A stretch of 64,000 nucleotides of DNA from Oscarella lobularis (taxonomy: Eukaryota; Porifera; Homoscleromorpha; Homosclerophorida; Oscarellidae). Below the pieces are notes generated by a model. It saw nothing but the letters and a program-made list of their open reading frames with translations, ran no database searches and was not told where the DNA came from. The translations under genes were made by a program, and so were the position numbers. Numbering within the stretch: position 1 is the first letter of the stretch; the number at the start of each line of letters is the position of its first letter. The stretch is taken from NCBI RefSeq assembly GCF_947507565.1, contig NC_089187.1, positions 62,001-126,000 of the forward strand, in the 5' to 3' direction. This document shows positions 1 through 10,387 of this stretch, in pieces.

Positions 1-490
1 AAAAAATTTCGTCGTCGTAAGTGGGCGTGTCAGCACGCAATTCGTTTCGCGATTACGTTGGCAAGGGAAGCGGAATTGTTTTTTCCCTTTCGTCACAAGG
101 GGCGAAGGGCCTTTGAGGGCGTTCGCGCTTCCCGTGGGGCCCCCTTCCATCTTTTTAGCGTTTAGGCTTTCTAGGCTTGCTTACCCGTGTCGCATTGTTC
201 GGTGCGTGAGCAGAGAGAGCCGAAAAACGTGCATCCTGGCGAACGATGAAGGTTTCGCACTCGTTTTTCGTCGCGAAGACGCTTACCGTAGCGCCACGAG
301 TGAGAAACTCGAAGCGAAGCAACGAGAAATAGAAGAAGAAAGCTCCGCTGCATCTTCGTTCGCCCTAGCGTCTCATTCTCGACCTTTGTCGCGGGTCAGG
401 AAGGGAAAGTGCGAGGGAAGCTTCGCAAATAAGAACGCACGTTAGCAGCTGTGACCTCTCCCCATTAAAAACTTCATTAATTAATCATTA
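1..490. other. gene-free left edge
   Basis: I recognise no gene here. An open frame at 113-445 (+) is rich in Arg and Ser and resembles nothing I know; it looks like chance openness in GC-rich sequence. The stretch ends at the stop codon of the PH-domain gene on the minus strand. Confidence 0.5.
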
Positions 491-2279
491 TTAGTTTTCC
501 TTTTTTGCCAATGCAACTGCTTCTTGAATATTCGTAACCCAATTTATACAGAGAACTAAAGCACCATGCCATATCTTCTACTAAGAAATATTTTCTTACC
601 TTGTTCGCTGCATCCCATTTGATACTTCCGACCATTTTCCGTTTCCAATAAAAACTGAAATTTGAATTTCTAAAAAATTCAAACACTTTTACTTAGCCAA
701 ACGTGCCTTGGGACGCACTAAAACCTTATCCTGCTGCTCTATTTTCTTATTCTCAAGCAACTTGACACATTTGACAGAACGAAGTTGAATCGTTGCAAGC
801 GCTACATCAACCTGCCACAGCAAAAACACCAGTGCACTCTGTTAGAAAGAGAAAATTGACCAAACCTTTTCATTAGGCGCATAGCAGCGTAACGAATTGT
901 TATACAAGGCAAATTTCCAATATTTCCATGCATCACTGCTTACAGCAATCATAGTAAATAATAGAGAGTGTATGTTGCTACTAGACCTTAGGTTCTCCTT
1001 TTTCCAAAGATAGTCTTCAAGAAGAAGCACCTGATTCTGAAGCACAAAACCAAAACCTAATTAATAAATAATAATAATCAGACTTTTTCTTTTACCTTTG
1101 CCGTTTTTTCGAGATGATTGATTTTGGAGTCGATGGGCTCTAGTTTCTCCAATCGATCAACCTAAACAAGTTCGTTTCCCTAATCATAGTCACTTGCTTG
1201 TCGTTTAACCTTGCACTTGAGCACTTCAGATCGTAGCACTTCAAGCCAAAAGTCTTGCTCCTCTAACATAGAAAATAAATAATAAGGCGTTTATAGACGT
1301 CTGGAGATCGACCTCTAGAAGATGCCGAAAATTGATACACTTTCTCTTTAGCATTGATTTCAAAGCAATGATACAATACGCGATCCTCCACCTTGTTCAC
1401 CAAAAGAAAAGTAAACAAATAGAACGGGGATCAATATACCTGTTGATTTGGTAGCTCTTGAATCGATTCGACGCTTTCAATCAAAATTTCAATACCAAAA
1501 TCGGGACGATCTTCTCGACAAACCAACAACGAGCCCCCTTTGTCGAAGGTAATCCGTCCCAGCCTCCATTCACCAAGACTAAATCAAAATTTCTTATTAA
1601 ATTAAATTTTAAAAAAATAATTCAAACTCGATTCTAATTTCCATTTTGACGCTTTCTTCCGTGACGCTCATCTTCCGTGACACTTCCGTGTTGTGAAATC
1701 GTCGAACGAGCGAATTCAATCGATGGGGTTTGGGCGGAGCATTGGGAGGTGCCGTACAAATCGGTCTCAAAATTCCCCCGGAAGGCGTCATAACGAGAGC
1801 GGAATCGACGCTCTTCGCTTGACGTCGTACTCGAATCGATGGCTAAAAGACGACATAGTCTCGTGGATGATTCGATTTTAGTTGTCGTACCTTAGGTGGA
1901 ACGGGAGGCCTGACTGTATTGGCTCTAGGTTTCATTCTTTTCGTCGTACTTGTAGTTTGGGGAGATGAGGTGGTGGGACCGGAAGTGCTCGATCTCTCCT
2001 TTTCTCTTTGTTGCGCTGCGACGGGCGCTGTCGTCGATTTGGCGTAGATGCTATTCTCTGTTTCCATGCCGAGTCGTTTCCATTGCGACACTTTCTCCGG
2101 ACTCGAACTCATTGTCTTCGATCCTCGCGGAAAAGCGGAAGATTGATTCACTTTTCCTAGTTCTAATCCTAGTCCTTCGAACTTATCGCGAATGCTCAAC
2201 ACGTACGAAGGAGAGGACGACTAGAAAAACAAATCGCGTCTCGATGATAAGCTTTTCCCTATAGGTCCACCTTAGACAT
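491..2279 (-). CDS. PH-domain protein with two PH-like modules
   Basis: A multi-exon minus-strand gene. I start it at the ATG at 2279 (MSK, then an intron), because the next exon (reading SSSPSYVLSIRDKFEGLG) has no other in-frame start. The N-terminal part is Ser/Thr-rich and carries Pro motifs (VRPPVPPK, PPNAPPKP) of the SH3-binding kind. A first PH-like segment lies near 1580-1210 (LGRITFDKGG, FWLEVLR). A helix (DRLEKLEPIDSKINHLEK) follows. A second PH module starts around YLWKKEN and AWKYWKFALY and ends with the typical Trp helix (WVTNIQEAVALAKKEN, stop at 491). PH modules bind phosphoinositides or proteins, so a membrane-linked adaptor is likely. I cannot assign orthology. Its start is only 41 bp from the next gene on the other strand. 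Confidence 0.6.
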
Positions 2280-2320
2280 ATGTATCGTCCGTTGTGTCGA
2301 TATCAACCCCTCAACTTGTC

Positions 2321-2911
2321 ATGGATCTCTGCGATACGAGCACAGATTCTCATCTCCAACGAACGTGGAGCGAGAGCAAACGACAAGAAGTGAGCGTTTT
2401 CCTCAACGACGAACCCGTCGTTCGACAGCAACAGCCGCAAGAGGAAAAAGAAGAAAAAAAAGAAGAAGAATCCTCCTCCTTGGCCTTTCCTCCAGCTCGC
2501 AAACGCAGTGCATCGCTCAACGCTTATTTCCTATCGCCGCCTCTCGTCCGCCCGTGCCGCACGCCGCCCCCTTCGCCCTGGCATCGCACCGCGGATCCTC
2601 CTCTTCCTCCTCGCGGCGATTTCATCGCCGATTTGCCCGATACTCACATCCCAGCGTTCGAACCGCCACGCGAACCGCCCTCATCCCCGTCTCGATTATC
2701 TCCCGTACTCGTTCGATCGCCGACGCTCGCTAAACGGGCGTTTCGCGACGGTTTGGGCGTGAGTAGCGTCGACGCGGACGCGTCCAAGGCGATGCGCCGC
2801 GCCGCCAGTCATCGATGCCTCGGCGTCGAGGACGAGAACGCAATCGGCGCTCCACTGCGACGACGAACCGCGTCCACGTCCAAAATCAATTCCATGGGAA
2901 AAACAATCTGA
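2321..2911 (+). CDS. Pro/Ser-rich single-exon protein, unknown
   Basis: A 196-residue single-exon frame starting at ATG 2321 (MDLCDTSTDS). The frame is open a little further upstream but has no ATG there. It contains an acidic Glu/Lys run, several proline clusters (RTPPPSPWH, PPREPPSSPS) and basophilic kinase-type sites (RKRSASL, RRAASH, RRRTAST) of the kind bound by 14-3-3 proteins once phosphorylated. No folded domain is visible. The divergent promoter shared with the PH-domain gene and the even codon use over 590 bases support a real gene. I do not recognise the family; an intrinsically disordered regulatory phosphoprotein is the most I would infer. Confidence 0.5.
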   Translation: MDLCDTSTDSHLQRTWSESKRQEVSVFLNDEPVVRQQQPQEEKEEKKEEESSSLAFPPARKRSASLNAYFLSPPLVRPCRTPPPSPWHRTADPPLPPRGDFIADLPDTHIPAFEPPREPPSSPSRLSPVLVRSPTLAKRAFRDGLGVSSVDADASKAMRRAASHRCLGVEDENAIGAPLRRRTASTSKINSMGKTI

Positions 2912-3224
2912 ATAGCCAAAATTTTTATACATACCGTTCTATAGACTCTTTTTACCTAAGAATTCGATAGGTGCCGATTTTTCTCATTTTTCTAACGTCA
3001 GAAACGATATCTCATATACCAACACTTTTACTGTACTAATACTACTAGTGTTCCACGATTTTTTTCAATACTAAATATGACGTCATAAAGTCTATTTCCT
3101 TGCAGCGGACGGTGACGAGAAGAAACGTCCCTTTTTAGCAGATGGCACGGTTTTTGTACCCCCAGCTCTCTTACTACGTGACGTCAAAAAAATCAATAAT
3201 TATTAATTTCATATTAATTAATAC
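2912..3224. other. tail-to-tail intergenic gap
   Basis: AT-rich sequence between the stop of the 2321-2911 gene and the RACGAP1 stop. I see no gene or repeat in it. Confidence 0.5.
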
Positions 3225-5749
3225 TTACAGTGGAGTGAACTGTTGTTTCTGTCGACTTTCGACTCGTTTTGGCAACGTTCCAAGCATGTTTTCCAAAATT
3301 GGTCTGGGTTCTGGGGATTCTGTGGAAAGGGGCCCCTTTCGGGGTGTTCTCAAATTGCGTCGCAACGGCGTGCCGCCGTTTGCTTCGTTATCGCTCATCA
3401 AAAATTGCTGCCAAAAGCCTTCGGGAATGCTGAGAAGTTTCTCAATAATTAGAGGTTGTTTCTTGGTGTCTTGCAACATTGTGGCAGGAGATGGATTGAG
3501 ACTCGAATAGCCGACAATTGTGGGACCAAAAATCTTGGCGAGGCTAGATGACGTCATTTGATTATGAGCAGAGTGAGAAGAAACCCTAAAAATAAATAAA
3601 TGAATAAATAAAAATAAAGAAATAGTTTAGTATCAGGCTATGTTATTGTACTTTTGAAGATGAAGTATGAGACAAGCAAGTGTATCTTTATTGGCTGGCG
3701 GAAGTTCCGTAATCGCTTCAAACATGAGAGCGAGACTCTCTTCACTTGCCTCAGCTTCTAAAATAAATAATTAATTTAATTAATTAATTAATTATATATT
3801 TTATTGCCTGCTGCTAGTGCAAATGTTTCAAATAGTGCGGAAGTGAGAAGAGAGTCTTTGAGATTGCGGAAGAATTCCTTGAGAGTGCAACAGATCACGT
3901 TGATATCAGCGACTTGCGTCAGATCTCGATTTCCCTTTCCCCGCAGGAATTTCTCCTTCAATTCCTTCACATCGCGATCAGAACTAAAAAACGACGTCAT
4001 CAATTAAATAAATAAGAATTAATGATCTTTACCCTGACACACGATAGATGCCCAACTCATTGAGTCCTCGTCTCTCAATCTCTTGTATACAATGAATAAC
4101 TATAGCCGGGATTCTGGGCCTCCTCAATGGGCAATAAGACTCAAGCAACATTTCCTAATTGAAACAAATTAAATAAATAAATACAGGAATTAATTATTAT
4201 TATTTACAGATCTATTTTTCTTTGACGGAGTTGACACGTGAGGAATACAAGGAAGAGGAAGATTCGTTTTGCATTCAGGATGACACACGGCTCTGCAGTC
4301 TATTAATTAATTAATTAAATTTAAAAATTAATTTTAAACGTGTTTTACCCTTGCATCTCAACGCAGAAGATCCAAAGTGAATTTTCCTGCCACACTAATA
4401 AAAAACGTTGCCAATTAATTAATTCATTCATTCAATTAAATCAATTATTTCTTACTGGTTGACAAGATTCGGGTTTTATAATCGTTTTTGAACAGAAGGT
4501 GTGACCCTAAACTCAAAATCAATAGATTAAACTCAAAAATCAATAAGATTGACTGTACCCTTGATTGAAGAAGCAAAACAGAAGAGGAAGACTGTGGCGG
4601 AAGCAAGGCAACAGGTTTGGCCACATCCGGGGTCATAACCCCATCAACACTATCAGTACTCGTAGTCTCTTCAATCAAAACCCCTAAAAATAAATAAATA
4701 AATAAATAATTTTAATTCTCTCCCCCCCTTACTTGATGGTCCCGGTGTTCCAACAACCGTTTTCACGTGATGCCTCGACGGTTTCCTTCTCTCTTTAGCC
4801 ATAGGTGGACGTCGAAATTCCTTTTCCAACGGAGGAGCTCTAGCCGGTTCCGGAAGCGGCGCCAAGGCAACGGTCGTTGTAGTGGTCACGTGAACACTCT
4901 GATCTCCTCTTCCCCCTTCTAATTCTCCATAATGTTCATCTTCAAAATGAATTCGTCTTGGCGGGAGATCATCTATGACGTCATCGGATTCAGGTGGAGC
5001 GGAAGCCAAGACTTCTTCTCGACTTCTTTGTTGTTGTTGTTTGTCGAGAGATAGAGAAAAACGACTTCGACTTTTTGTGACGTCGATATCCTCGGAATTC
5101 GGCTGAATGCTGTCATCGGAAAACGCAGTCGAAGACATAGACTCTTCAATCCTAAAAGAAATAATAATTATATATATATACATATATTTAATTTTTTACG
5201 CTGAAAGATGTTTTTCCAACTGAAGTCGAGCCAAACTTTTTCCATCGCCTTCTTTATCGCAAAGTAGTTCTCGTATAAGTGCGACTTGTCGTTCCTGAGA
5301 CGAAAAGTTGAAGCGAAAGGGGGCCCCACCCACTTAGTCACTTTTTCTTACGAGATGTTGCATTTGGGTTTCGACTCGCATTCTCTTCTTCATTTCGTCG
5401 TCGGCGAGACTTCGAGCGTGCTTCAGCTTGATTTCGAGCGATTCGCACGCGTCCTTCGTCACGAGAATGAAGAAAAAACGATGGCGAAGGCGCCTTCATC
5501 TTACGTGGAGTCGCGATTTGTCGCGTTCGACGCCTGCGAACTGAATTTCGCATCGATTCCACGCTTGGCGACACAGTTCTTGATTCTCGACAAATTTGAT
5601 AAATTCTGCGAAGGAGAAGGGTTCGTTTTGGCGAGGCGAAAAGCGTCGATGAAGCGACCTGCTTCGTCGTGTTCGTAGCCGGTCGTTAGAACCGACATTA
5701 CGCGCATCATTTCGTCAAAATAGGATAGGAGTCCCGTTGGCGATGCCAT
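3225..5749 (-). CDS. RACGAP1: Rac GTPase-activating protein 1 (centralspindlin)
   Basis: Ortholog of MgcRacGAP/CYK-4, the RhoGAP half of centralspindlin that organises the central spindle and RhoA activation in cytokinesis. The order matches the family. It starts MASPTGLLSYFDEM at 5749. A coiled coil follows (IKLKHARSLADDEMKKR, then QVALIRELL). Next is a Ser/Thr-rich linker with the VHVTTTTTV patch, and a C1 zinc finger (HTFCSKTIIKPESC ... CRAVCHPEC). The RhoGAP domain has the arginine finger in LGIYRVSG, then DVKELKEKFL, and KIFGPTIVGYSS near the end. The N-terminal exon needs splicing at about 5660-5605, since direct read-through leaves the homology. At least nine short introns are implied. 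The tail after the GAP domain is short and ends QQFTPL. Confidence 0.92.
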
Positions 5750-5859
5750 TTCGTCGCCAATAGCGGCTAGAGAGTAGGAATACGGACGGAGAAGAAACAC
5801 TAAATGGCCGCCGTTCAAATCGACCAATCAACGAAGAGCACGGGTCGGGTCACGAGGTT

Positions 5860-7017
5860 CTAGCGTACGTTATCGCGGTCTCTAAAACTCGCGTCTGTTT
5901 GTCTTTGAATAGCCAAAGACCGATCCGAAATGTCAATAAATTGTCGAACTGAGATCGTCGTGCTCAGATCTTTCCACTGACTCACTGTCTTTTGAAGTTG
6001 CGCACTTCTTGCTTGACTTTCTCCTTCAATAGTCCGCGCTAACGCGCGCATAGCTGCAGCGTCATCCTCAGGAAAAATTTGAACTCGCACGTGAGAAACG
6101 AGATGAGCGAGAAACTGTGCAAGACAATTGTCCTGTGCAAAATACACCTCCAATAGCGTAGAATCCAATTCACTTGCTGTAGCAATTACTAAATTTCGTA
6201 GAGACTCATTCTCTTCAGCTACAAGTCGAAATTCAAAATCCTGCGACGATTTTACTCGTATAGGATTGATGCCAAGCGCTTCGATGAGAATTCTAACCAA
6301 GCTAACCTCAGACAAAGTCACTCTTAGACGTTCAACTTTCATCACATAACAAAAAGCCATTGCATCCTCAAATCGTTTTTGAGCTAGAAAATTCGCTGAC
6401 AATTTGATCCCTATGACGTCAATGCAGCTCAAAAGGATTGGATTGGAGCAACTGACTATGATAGGATTTGAATTCAGAGTATACGTCAAATTGACGTGGG
6501 CACGAATTTGATGAGAGAAAGCAAAGGAGGGAATTTGCAATTTCGTCATTAGAACCCCACTTTGATTTGAATTGAGTGAAGCGATTTTTTTACTTGATGA
6601 TTCCATGGTGACGATGCCCGTCTCTTCGAGCGACGCCACGTATATAGAAACGCCATATATGGTATGATTTGAAAGATTCGTTACGTCACAGCCGAGCACC
6701 CACGTGCCGCAGACGATTTTCTGCCAAATTTCGCCGATTTGAATTGGTAGCGACGTCGAGCGTGTTCTCTTCTTCTTCTTTTGTCGTTTTTTGCTGCCGA
6801 CGAGAGGTACGAGCGTAGAGAATTTGCTATCTTCGTCATCGTCGCTCTTCGGCTGCGCGATTCGCGTGAGATCGGTGCGTAACTTTTGCGCAAGGACTTC
6901 TTTCGTCGAATTCGCTTGTCCAATTTCGTTCGCGTCGCTTTCGCAGACGAGAAGACGATTTGCGAGACCGTCGATTGCCTGTAGAAGGCTACTTGGACAC
7001 GGCAAATCGGACGACAT
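5860..7017 (-). CDS. FAAP100-like protein (tentative)
   Basis: A single-exon frame of 385 residues. It begins with a short coiled segment (SLLQAIDGLANRLL), then a KKRQKKKKRTRS basic patch, a beta-rich middle (WVLGCDVTNLSNHTIYGVSI) and a helical C-terminal half ending in coiled coil. The order of coil, beta sandwich and alpha/beta end resembles the C-terminal half of FAAP100, a subunit of the Fanconi anaemia core complex; RLVAEENESLRNLVIATASE lines up with the segment after the FAAP100 sandwich. This is pattern matching from memory, not an alignment. If right, the beta-propeller half of FAAP100 is absent, because the divergent TEN1 gene starts 51 bp upstream. Otherwise it is an unassigned coiled-coil protein. 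Confidence 0.4.
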   Translation of the reverse strand: MSSDLPCPSSLLQAIDGLANRLLVCESDANEIGQANSTKEVLAQKLRTDLTRIAQPKSDDDEDSKFSTLVPLVGSKKRQKKKKRTRSTSLPIQIGEIWQKIVCGTWVLGCDVTNLSNHTIYGVSIYVASLEETGIVTMESSSKKIASLNSNQSGVLMTKLQIPSFAFSHQIRAHVNLTYTLNSNPIIVSCSNPILLSCIDVIGIKLSANFLAQKRFEDAMAFCYVMKVERLRVTLSEVSLVRILIEALGINPIRVKSSQDFEFRLVAEENESLRNLVIATASELDSTLLEVYFAQDNCLAQFLAHLVSHVRVQIFPEDDAAAMRALARTIEGESQARSAQLQKTVSQWKDLSTTISVRQFIDISDRSLAIQRQTDASFRDRDNVR

Positions 7018-7068
7018 TCTAAGCGCGACACGCGCGTATGCGCAGCGACTGCGCAGATTTTCTACTCG

Positions 7069-7473
7069 ATGCAGTCGGGCGAGATTTTGCGCGTTCGAGA
7101 GATTGTGGCGTTAGGCTGTGTAGCCGTTGGAAAAACAGTACGAACTCTGGGTCGATTAGAGATGTACGATCCATCGTCGAGTCGAGCCGTGCTGAAGATG
7201 GACGACAACTCGCTGAACGTCGACACAAAGCTTCTCGAACCGTGTCCATTTCAAAGAAAGGCACTTTATCAGATAATTGGTCAAATCGAAAGTGCGGGGA
7301 GTGGCAAACGAGGAGGAGAAGCCGGAAAATTCGACACGGTTCTATTGAAAGCGCGCGTTTATCGTCAAATGAACGATCTCGACGTCAAAGTCTACTACGA
7401 ATGTCTCGAAGCAAGACGAAACAATGGAAAAGTAGCGCAAGAACTGACTGAAATAACTAGACCCGGAAAATAA
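7069..7473 (+). CDS. TEN1: CST complex subunit TEN1
   Basis: A 134-residue OB-fold protein. TEN1 works with STN1 and CTC1 in the CST complex, which binds single-stranded telomeric DNA and helps DNA polymerase alpha-primase fill in the C strand. The match to vertebrate TEN1 runs through most of the length: KTVRTLGRLEMYDPSSSRAV against the family's STLRTFGRLxxYD, then VDTKLLEPCPF against VCTKLVEPF, then ALYQIIGQIE and VLLKARVYRQMNDLDV. It is a single exon here. The start at 7069 (MQSGEILRVRE) gives a length close to the vertebrate 123 residues. An overlapping frame at 7038-7451 is a shadow. Confidence 0.88.
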   Translation: MQSGEILRVREIVALGCVAVGKTVRTLGRLEMYDPSSSRAVLKMDDNSLNVDTKLLEPCPFQRKALYQIIGQIESAGSGKRGGEAGKFDTVLLKARVYRQMNDLDVKVYYECLEARRNNGKVAQELTEITRPGK

Positions 7474-7505
7474 TAAACATTTGCATATGAATTAGTATAC
7501 AACTC

Positions 7506-8462
7506 TCACTCCCGCGTAATAGATACCGGCGGTACATACCTCGATCCTAGAATCGGGGGCGTGGGCGATTTAATTTGATTTGTGCTAGTGCCCAAATCGT
7601 CGCATATTGTCTTGCTCTTCACTATCGTCACCGGTCGAAGACAGTATTTGTGACGCCAAACGAGCGTGTCCGAATCGTTCGCCGTGACGTCGAGCAGCGG
7701 CGAATCGCCCGGTCGCGAATCGAGAAGTTCAGCGAATCTGCGCATGCTCGCACCCTTTCGACGTCGCGGCTGTGCGTAAAGATCTTTGGCCGTGCTGACG
7801 ACGCGCGCTCGTGCGCCGATCTGTTGAGTTGCGTCGATAGCGACGGCAAGCTTCAGCGACCATTCGTAGGCGCGCAATACTGTAAAACGATCCGTCACGT
7901 GGTCGTGCAAAACTACGCACGTGACAAATCGTTGATTACGCATAATGGACTTCAATCGCGGACACAGTCGCTTCGTCGAATCGGAATCGACGCTCAATCC
8001 GCTCGCATACAATTCCAATTTCCACGACGACTTGATCGACGGCTGATCGACCATTTCGATTCGATAATTGCGTCTAGCCCCGCCCCCATGCACATTCACC
8101 ACTTCCTTGTTGCCCCCATAGAAGGGCATGGCGCTTCCGTCGGCATCCAAAACGACGTCGTGGGTCTTGAAACCGTTAAATTCCCAGCACGCGCGTCCAG
8201 ACGTGTAGTCGAGACAGCATCGGCGCGATTTGACGAATTGAACGAAGCCGATTGAAAAATCGTCGTTATCGTCATCGTCATCGTCTTCGGGACATATTTC
8301 GAACTCGCAACTCGCTCGAAATGGGGGATGAAGTATTTGAACTGCTTCCTTGTGCTCTTGAACGCGAATGGGACGCTTTTCGATCGTTGTCGTCACTTTC
8401 GTTATTCGAATGCGATCTTTCGGGTCGATCGAACGCTTACTCTTCGACGACATGATGCGCAA
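7506..8462 (-). CDS. FAM78: FAM78 family protein
   Basis: A single-exon gene of 318 residues. Similarity to vertebrate FAM78A/B extends over most of the protein: TTIEKRPIRVQEH (family ATIDQCPTRIEET), FRASCEFEI, IGFVQFV, DADGSAMPFYGG (family DSDGVSYPWYGN), SIMRNQRFVTCVVL (family RIKRDQSFTTWLVA), EWSLKLAVAID and IGARARVV. The animal family has no known biochemical role. An acidic run (ten Asp/Glu around DDDDDDND) is inserted after the first third, and the protein is about 35 residues longer than human FAM78A. Two possible starts, 8462 and 8453, lie three codons apart. A (TC)n tract lies upstream at 8598-8620. Confidence 0.85.
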   Translation of the reverse strand: MRIMSSKSKRSIDPKDRIRITKVTTTIEKRPIRVQEHKEAVQILHPPFRASCEFEICPEDDDDDDNDDFSIGFVQFVKSRRCCLDYTSGRACWEFNGFKTHDVVLDADGSAMPFYGGNKEVVNVHGGGARRNYRIEMVDQPSIKSSWKLELYASGLSVDSDSTKRLCPRLKSIMRNQRFVTCVVLHDHVTDRFTVLRAYEWSLKLAVAIDATQQIGARARVVSTAKDLYAQPRRRKGASMRRFAELLDSRPGDSPLLDVTANDSDTLVWRHKYCLRPVTIVKSKTICDDLGTSTNQIKSPTPPILGSRYVPPVSITRE

Positions 8463-8716
8463 AACAACAATTTCGTCCTTCGTTGGACGACGAACGCCAG
8501 GAACTGGCTCGACGCAAAGAAAAACGTCGGGTTTTGTGTGGGGTAACGAGTGGGCGTTGCGAATCTTGCGATGATGTCATGTGACCCCTTTTCCTGTCTC
8601 TCTCTCTCTCTCTCTCCGTGGGAGAAGATCGGCACGATTCAATCCCAGAAATCTTCGAGAAATACTTTTTTTCTATATGCTTAAAGCAACGTAGAGTGTT
8701 AAAGAAAGACTATCTT

Positions 8717-9616
8717 CTAACACGGTGCAGTTTCGTTACGTAGGATGGGCGTCGTCTCCGGGTAGTATCTAAACACGGAGTTACCAAAGAGCCGGGGCTT
8801 ACGAAAACACGTACGACAGTTTACCTTCCGCAATAATGACCTCGGGAAACGTTGTCGTGATTCTTCCGCATCCTCTTTCGAAACCTTTCTCTGCTTATAT
8901 CCTTGCTCCGGATGGGAAAAAATGCCACGCCCATCCGAGGAAACGCCCACTTCTTCCTCTCGACGCTGCTTTCTCTTTCTTTCTCGAATTGCGTCGAGCA
9001 TTCGACTTTTTTCGACACTTTCGACGTAATGACGACTCTCTCGCTTCGCTTGCGATATTTCGCTACGCATTCGCTGCTCGTGTACGGCAGATTCATACGC
9101 TTTCAAAAAAAAACAATAAAATAAAATCGATCAAAAACTCCGTGCGACTATAGTAAACCTAATTTCTCTGTAAGATGCGTCCAACGAAATTTTGGCAAAT
9201 ATTTGATATTCCAAAGGTCGTCGTAGTATCGACTATGTTTCCCACTGCCTATATGACGTCACGTGCTTAGAATGTATCTGTATATAAGTAGTGTACCTAT
9301 TCTAGTGTTGTTAATCGAAATTGCAACATGTTTTGCTACTTTCTTTTCGGCAAATTCGACCCAGCCTTCGGTGAAAACCTTTTTCCGGCTTCCTCCTTGC
9401 TTCTGCCTTCGCTTCCGCGTAAACGGATCTTCGAGGAATGATGGAGAGGAAGAGGAAGACTTTGGCTCGCCTGTTCTCACCTTCCGGCTGCAAGAACACG
9501 CGTCCTACGACGCCAAATTGAGACATCAAGTGCTTCACTTTTTCCGGTTTCATTCCAGGAGGAATTCGGCTTATATAGACGAGTCCAGGCGTCGGTTTCT
9601 TCTCCGCCACGCTCAT
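8717..9616 (-). CDS. ABT1: Activator of basal transcription 1 / Esf2 (RRM)
   Basis: Ortholog of ABT1, yeast Esf2, a nucleolar RNA-recognition-motif protein needed for early small-subunit rRNA processing. Three exons are seen. The first starts at ATG 9616 (MSVAEKKPTPGLVYISRIPP, KHLMSQFGVVGRVFLQPEG). The second carries FTEGWVEFAEKKVAKHVA and RYYDDLWNIKYLPKFRW. The third begins at about 9104, completing the codon in KLAYESAVHEQR, and carries RSEISQAKRESRHYVESVEK. The splice phase restores the family motif exactly, which supports the model. The basic C-terminal tail is usual. The protein is shorter than the vertebrate one at its N terminus. It shares a 42-bp divergent promoter with the RNA ligase gene. 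Confidence 0.88.
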
Positions 9617-9658
9617 GACGCGATTCTAACGCGCGTTAATTAATACCATGGCCGCCGA

Positions 9659-10327
9659 ATGTTGCAAATAAAGTACCCTAGAACAGTACACCTTCCCTTT
9701 TCGCGAGGAATATGTCCCGATGACATCATATGTCCGGTTTTCGACGCCACTCATCCGCTCCTTCGCGAAGAAATAATCATAACGGAAAAATTAGACGGCG
9801 GAAATTGTTCAATTTATCGAGGAAACGTTTACGCGCGAACGACAACTAACGAAGCATCTCATCCCTCTTTCGGTCCCGTCAAACAACTCGCTTCCCAAAT
9901 CGCATCCCTCGTCCCAGACGAATATCAATTATTCGGAGAAAATATGTTCGGAATTCATTCGATAACATACGACAAACTATCGTCCTATTTTTACCTCTTT
10001 GCAGCATTTGATACCAAATCAAAGCAATTCCTCCCCTGGGATAGTCTAGTCTCTCTAGCCGAATCATTGGACGTCCCAACAGTACCTCATCGATATCGAG
10101 GCACATTGGGTACACCAAAACAATTGGAAAATTGGATTAAAACTGAAATGAAACAAAAATCGTCATGTGGATTATCTACGTGCCCTGAGGGCTTTGTAGT
10201 GAGATTAGCTAAGGAATTCGATTTGAAACAATTCGAGACATCTGTGGCAAAGTATGTGAGAGAAGGTCACGTGCAGACGGATGCAACGTGGAAGCGAACC
10301 TGGAAAGCGGCAAAATTAACGTCATAG
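9659..10327 (+). CDS. RNA ligase family protein
   Basis: A single exon of 222 residues with the nucleotidyltransferase motifs of the RNA_ligase fold: motif I EKLDGGN, whose Lys would carry AMP; a segment YQLFGENMFGIHSITY typical of Rnl2-like enzymes; motif IV CPEGFVVRL; and a last block KYVREGHVQTDATW that would supply motif V Lys. Such enzymes seal RNA 5'-phosphate and 3'-OH ends. The compact catalytic-domain-only size and the KYVRxxHVQTD ending look like a family common in bacteria and scattered in eukaryotes rather than animal RLIG1, but I cannot test this. An ATG at 9648 in good context opens a 7-codon uORF (MAAECCK) that overlaps the start at 9659 and may lower translation. Confidence 0.8.
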   Translation: MLQIKYPRTVHLPFSRGICPDDIICPVFDATHPLLREEIIITEKLDGGNCSIYRGNVYARTTTNEASHPSFGPVKQLASQIASLVPDEYQLFGENMFGIHSITYDKLSSYFYLFAAFDTKSKQFLPWDSLVSLAESLDVPTVPHRYRGTLGTPKQLENWIKTEMKQKSSCGLSTCPEGFVVRLAKEFDLKQFETSVAKYVREGHVQTDATWKRTWKAAKLTS

Positions 10328-10387
10328 AATTAATAAATTGATACTAGCAGGACTTCAGTTCAAAAAATACCCCAAAACAATTTTTTT

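Noticed and set aside
113-445. 110-codon frame at the left edge
   Set aside because: Arg/Ser-rich, overlaps an open frame on the other strand and has no recognisable motif.
2294-2320. Upstream extension of the 2321 gene beginning at a GTG
   Set aside because: Nuclear animal genes rarely start at GTG; the first ATG is at 2321.
5749-5827. Longer RACGAP1 start at 5827
   Set aside because: The extra 26 residues (MVDLNGGHLVFLLRP...) look unlike the family, whose N terminus begins close to the first helix; 5749 fits better.
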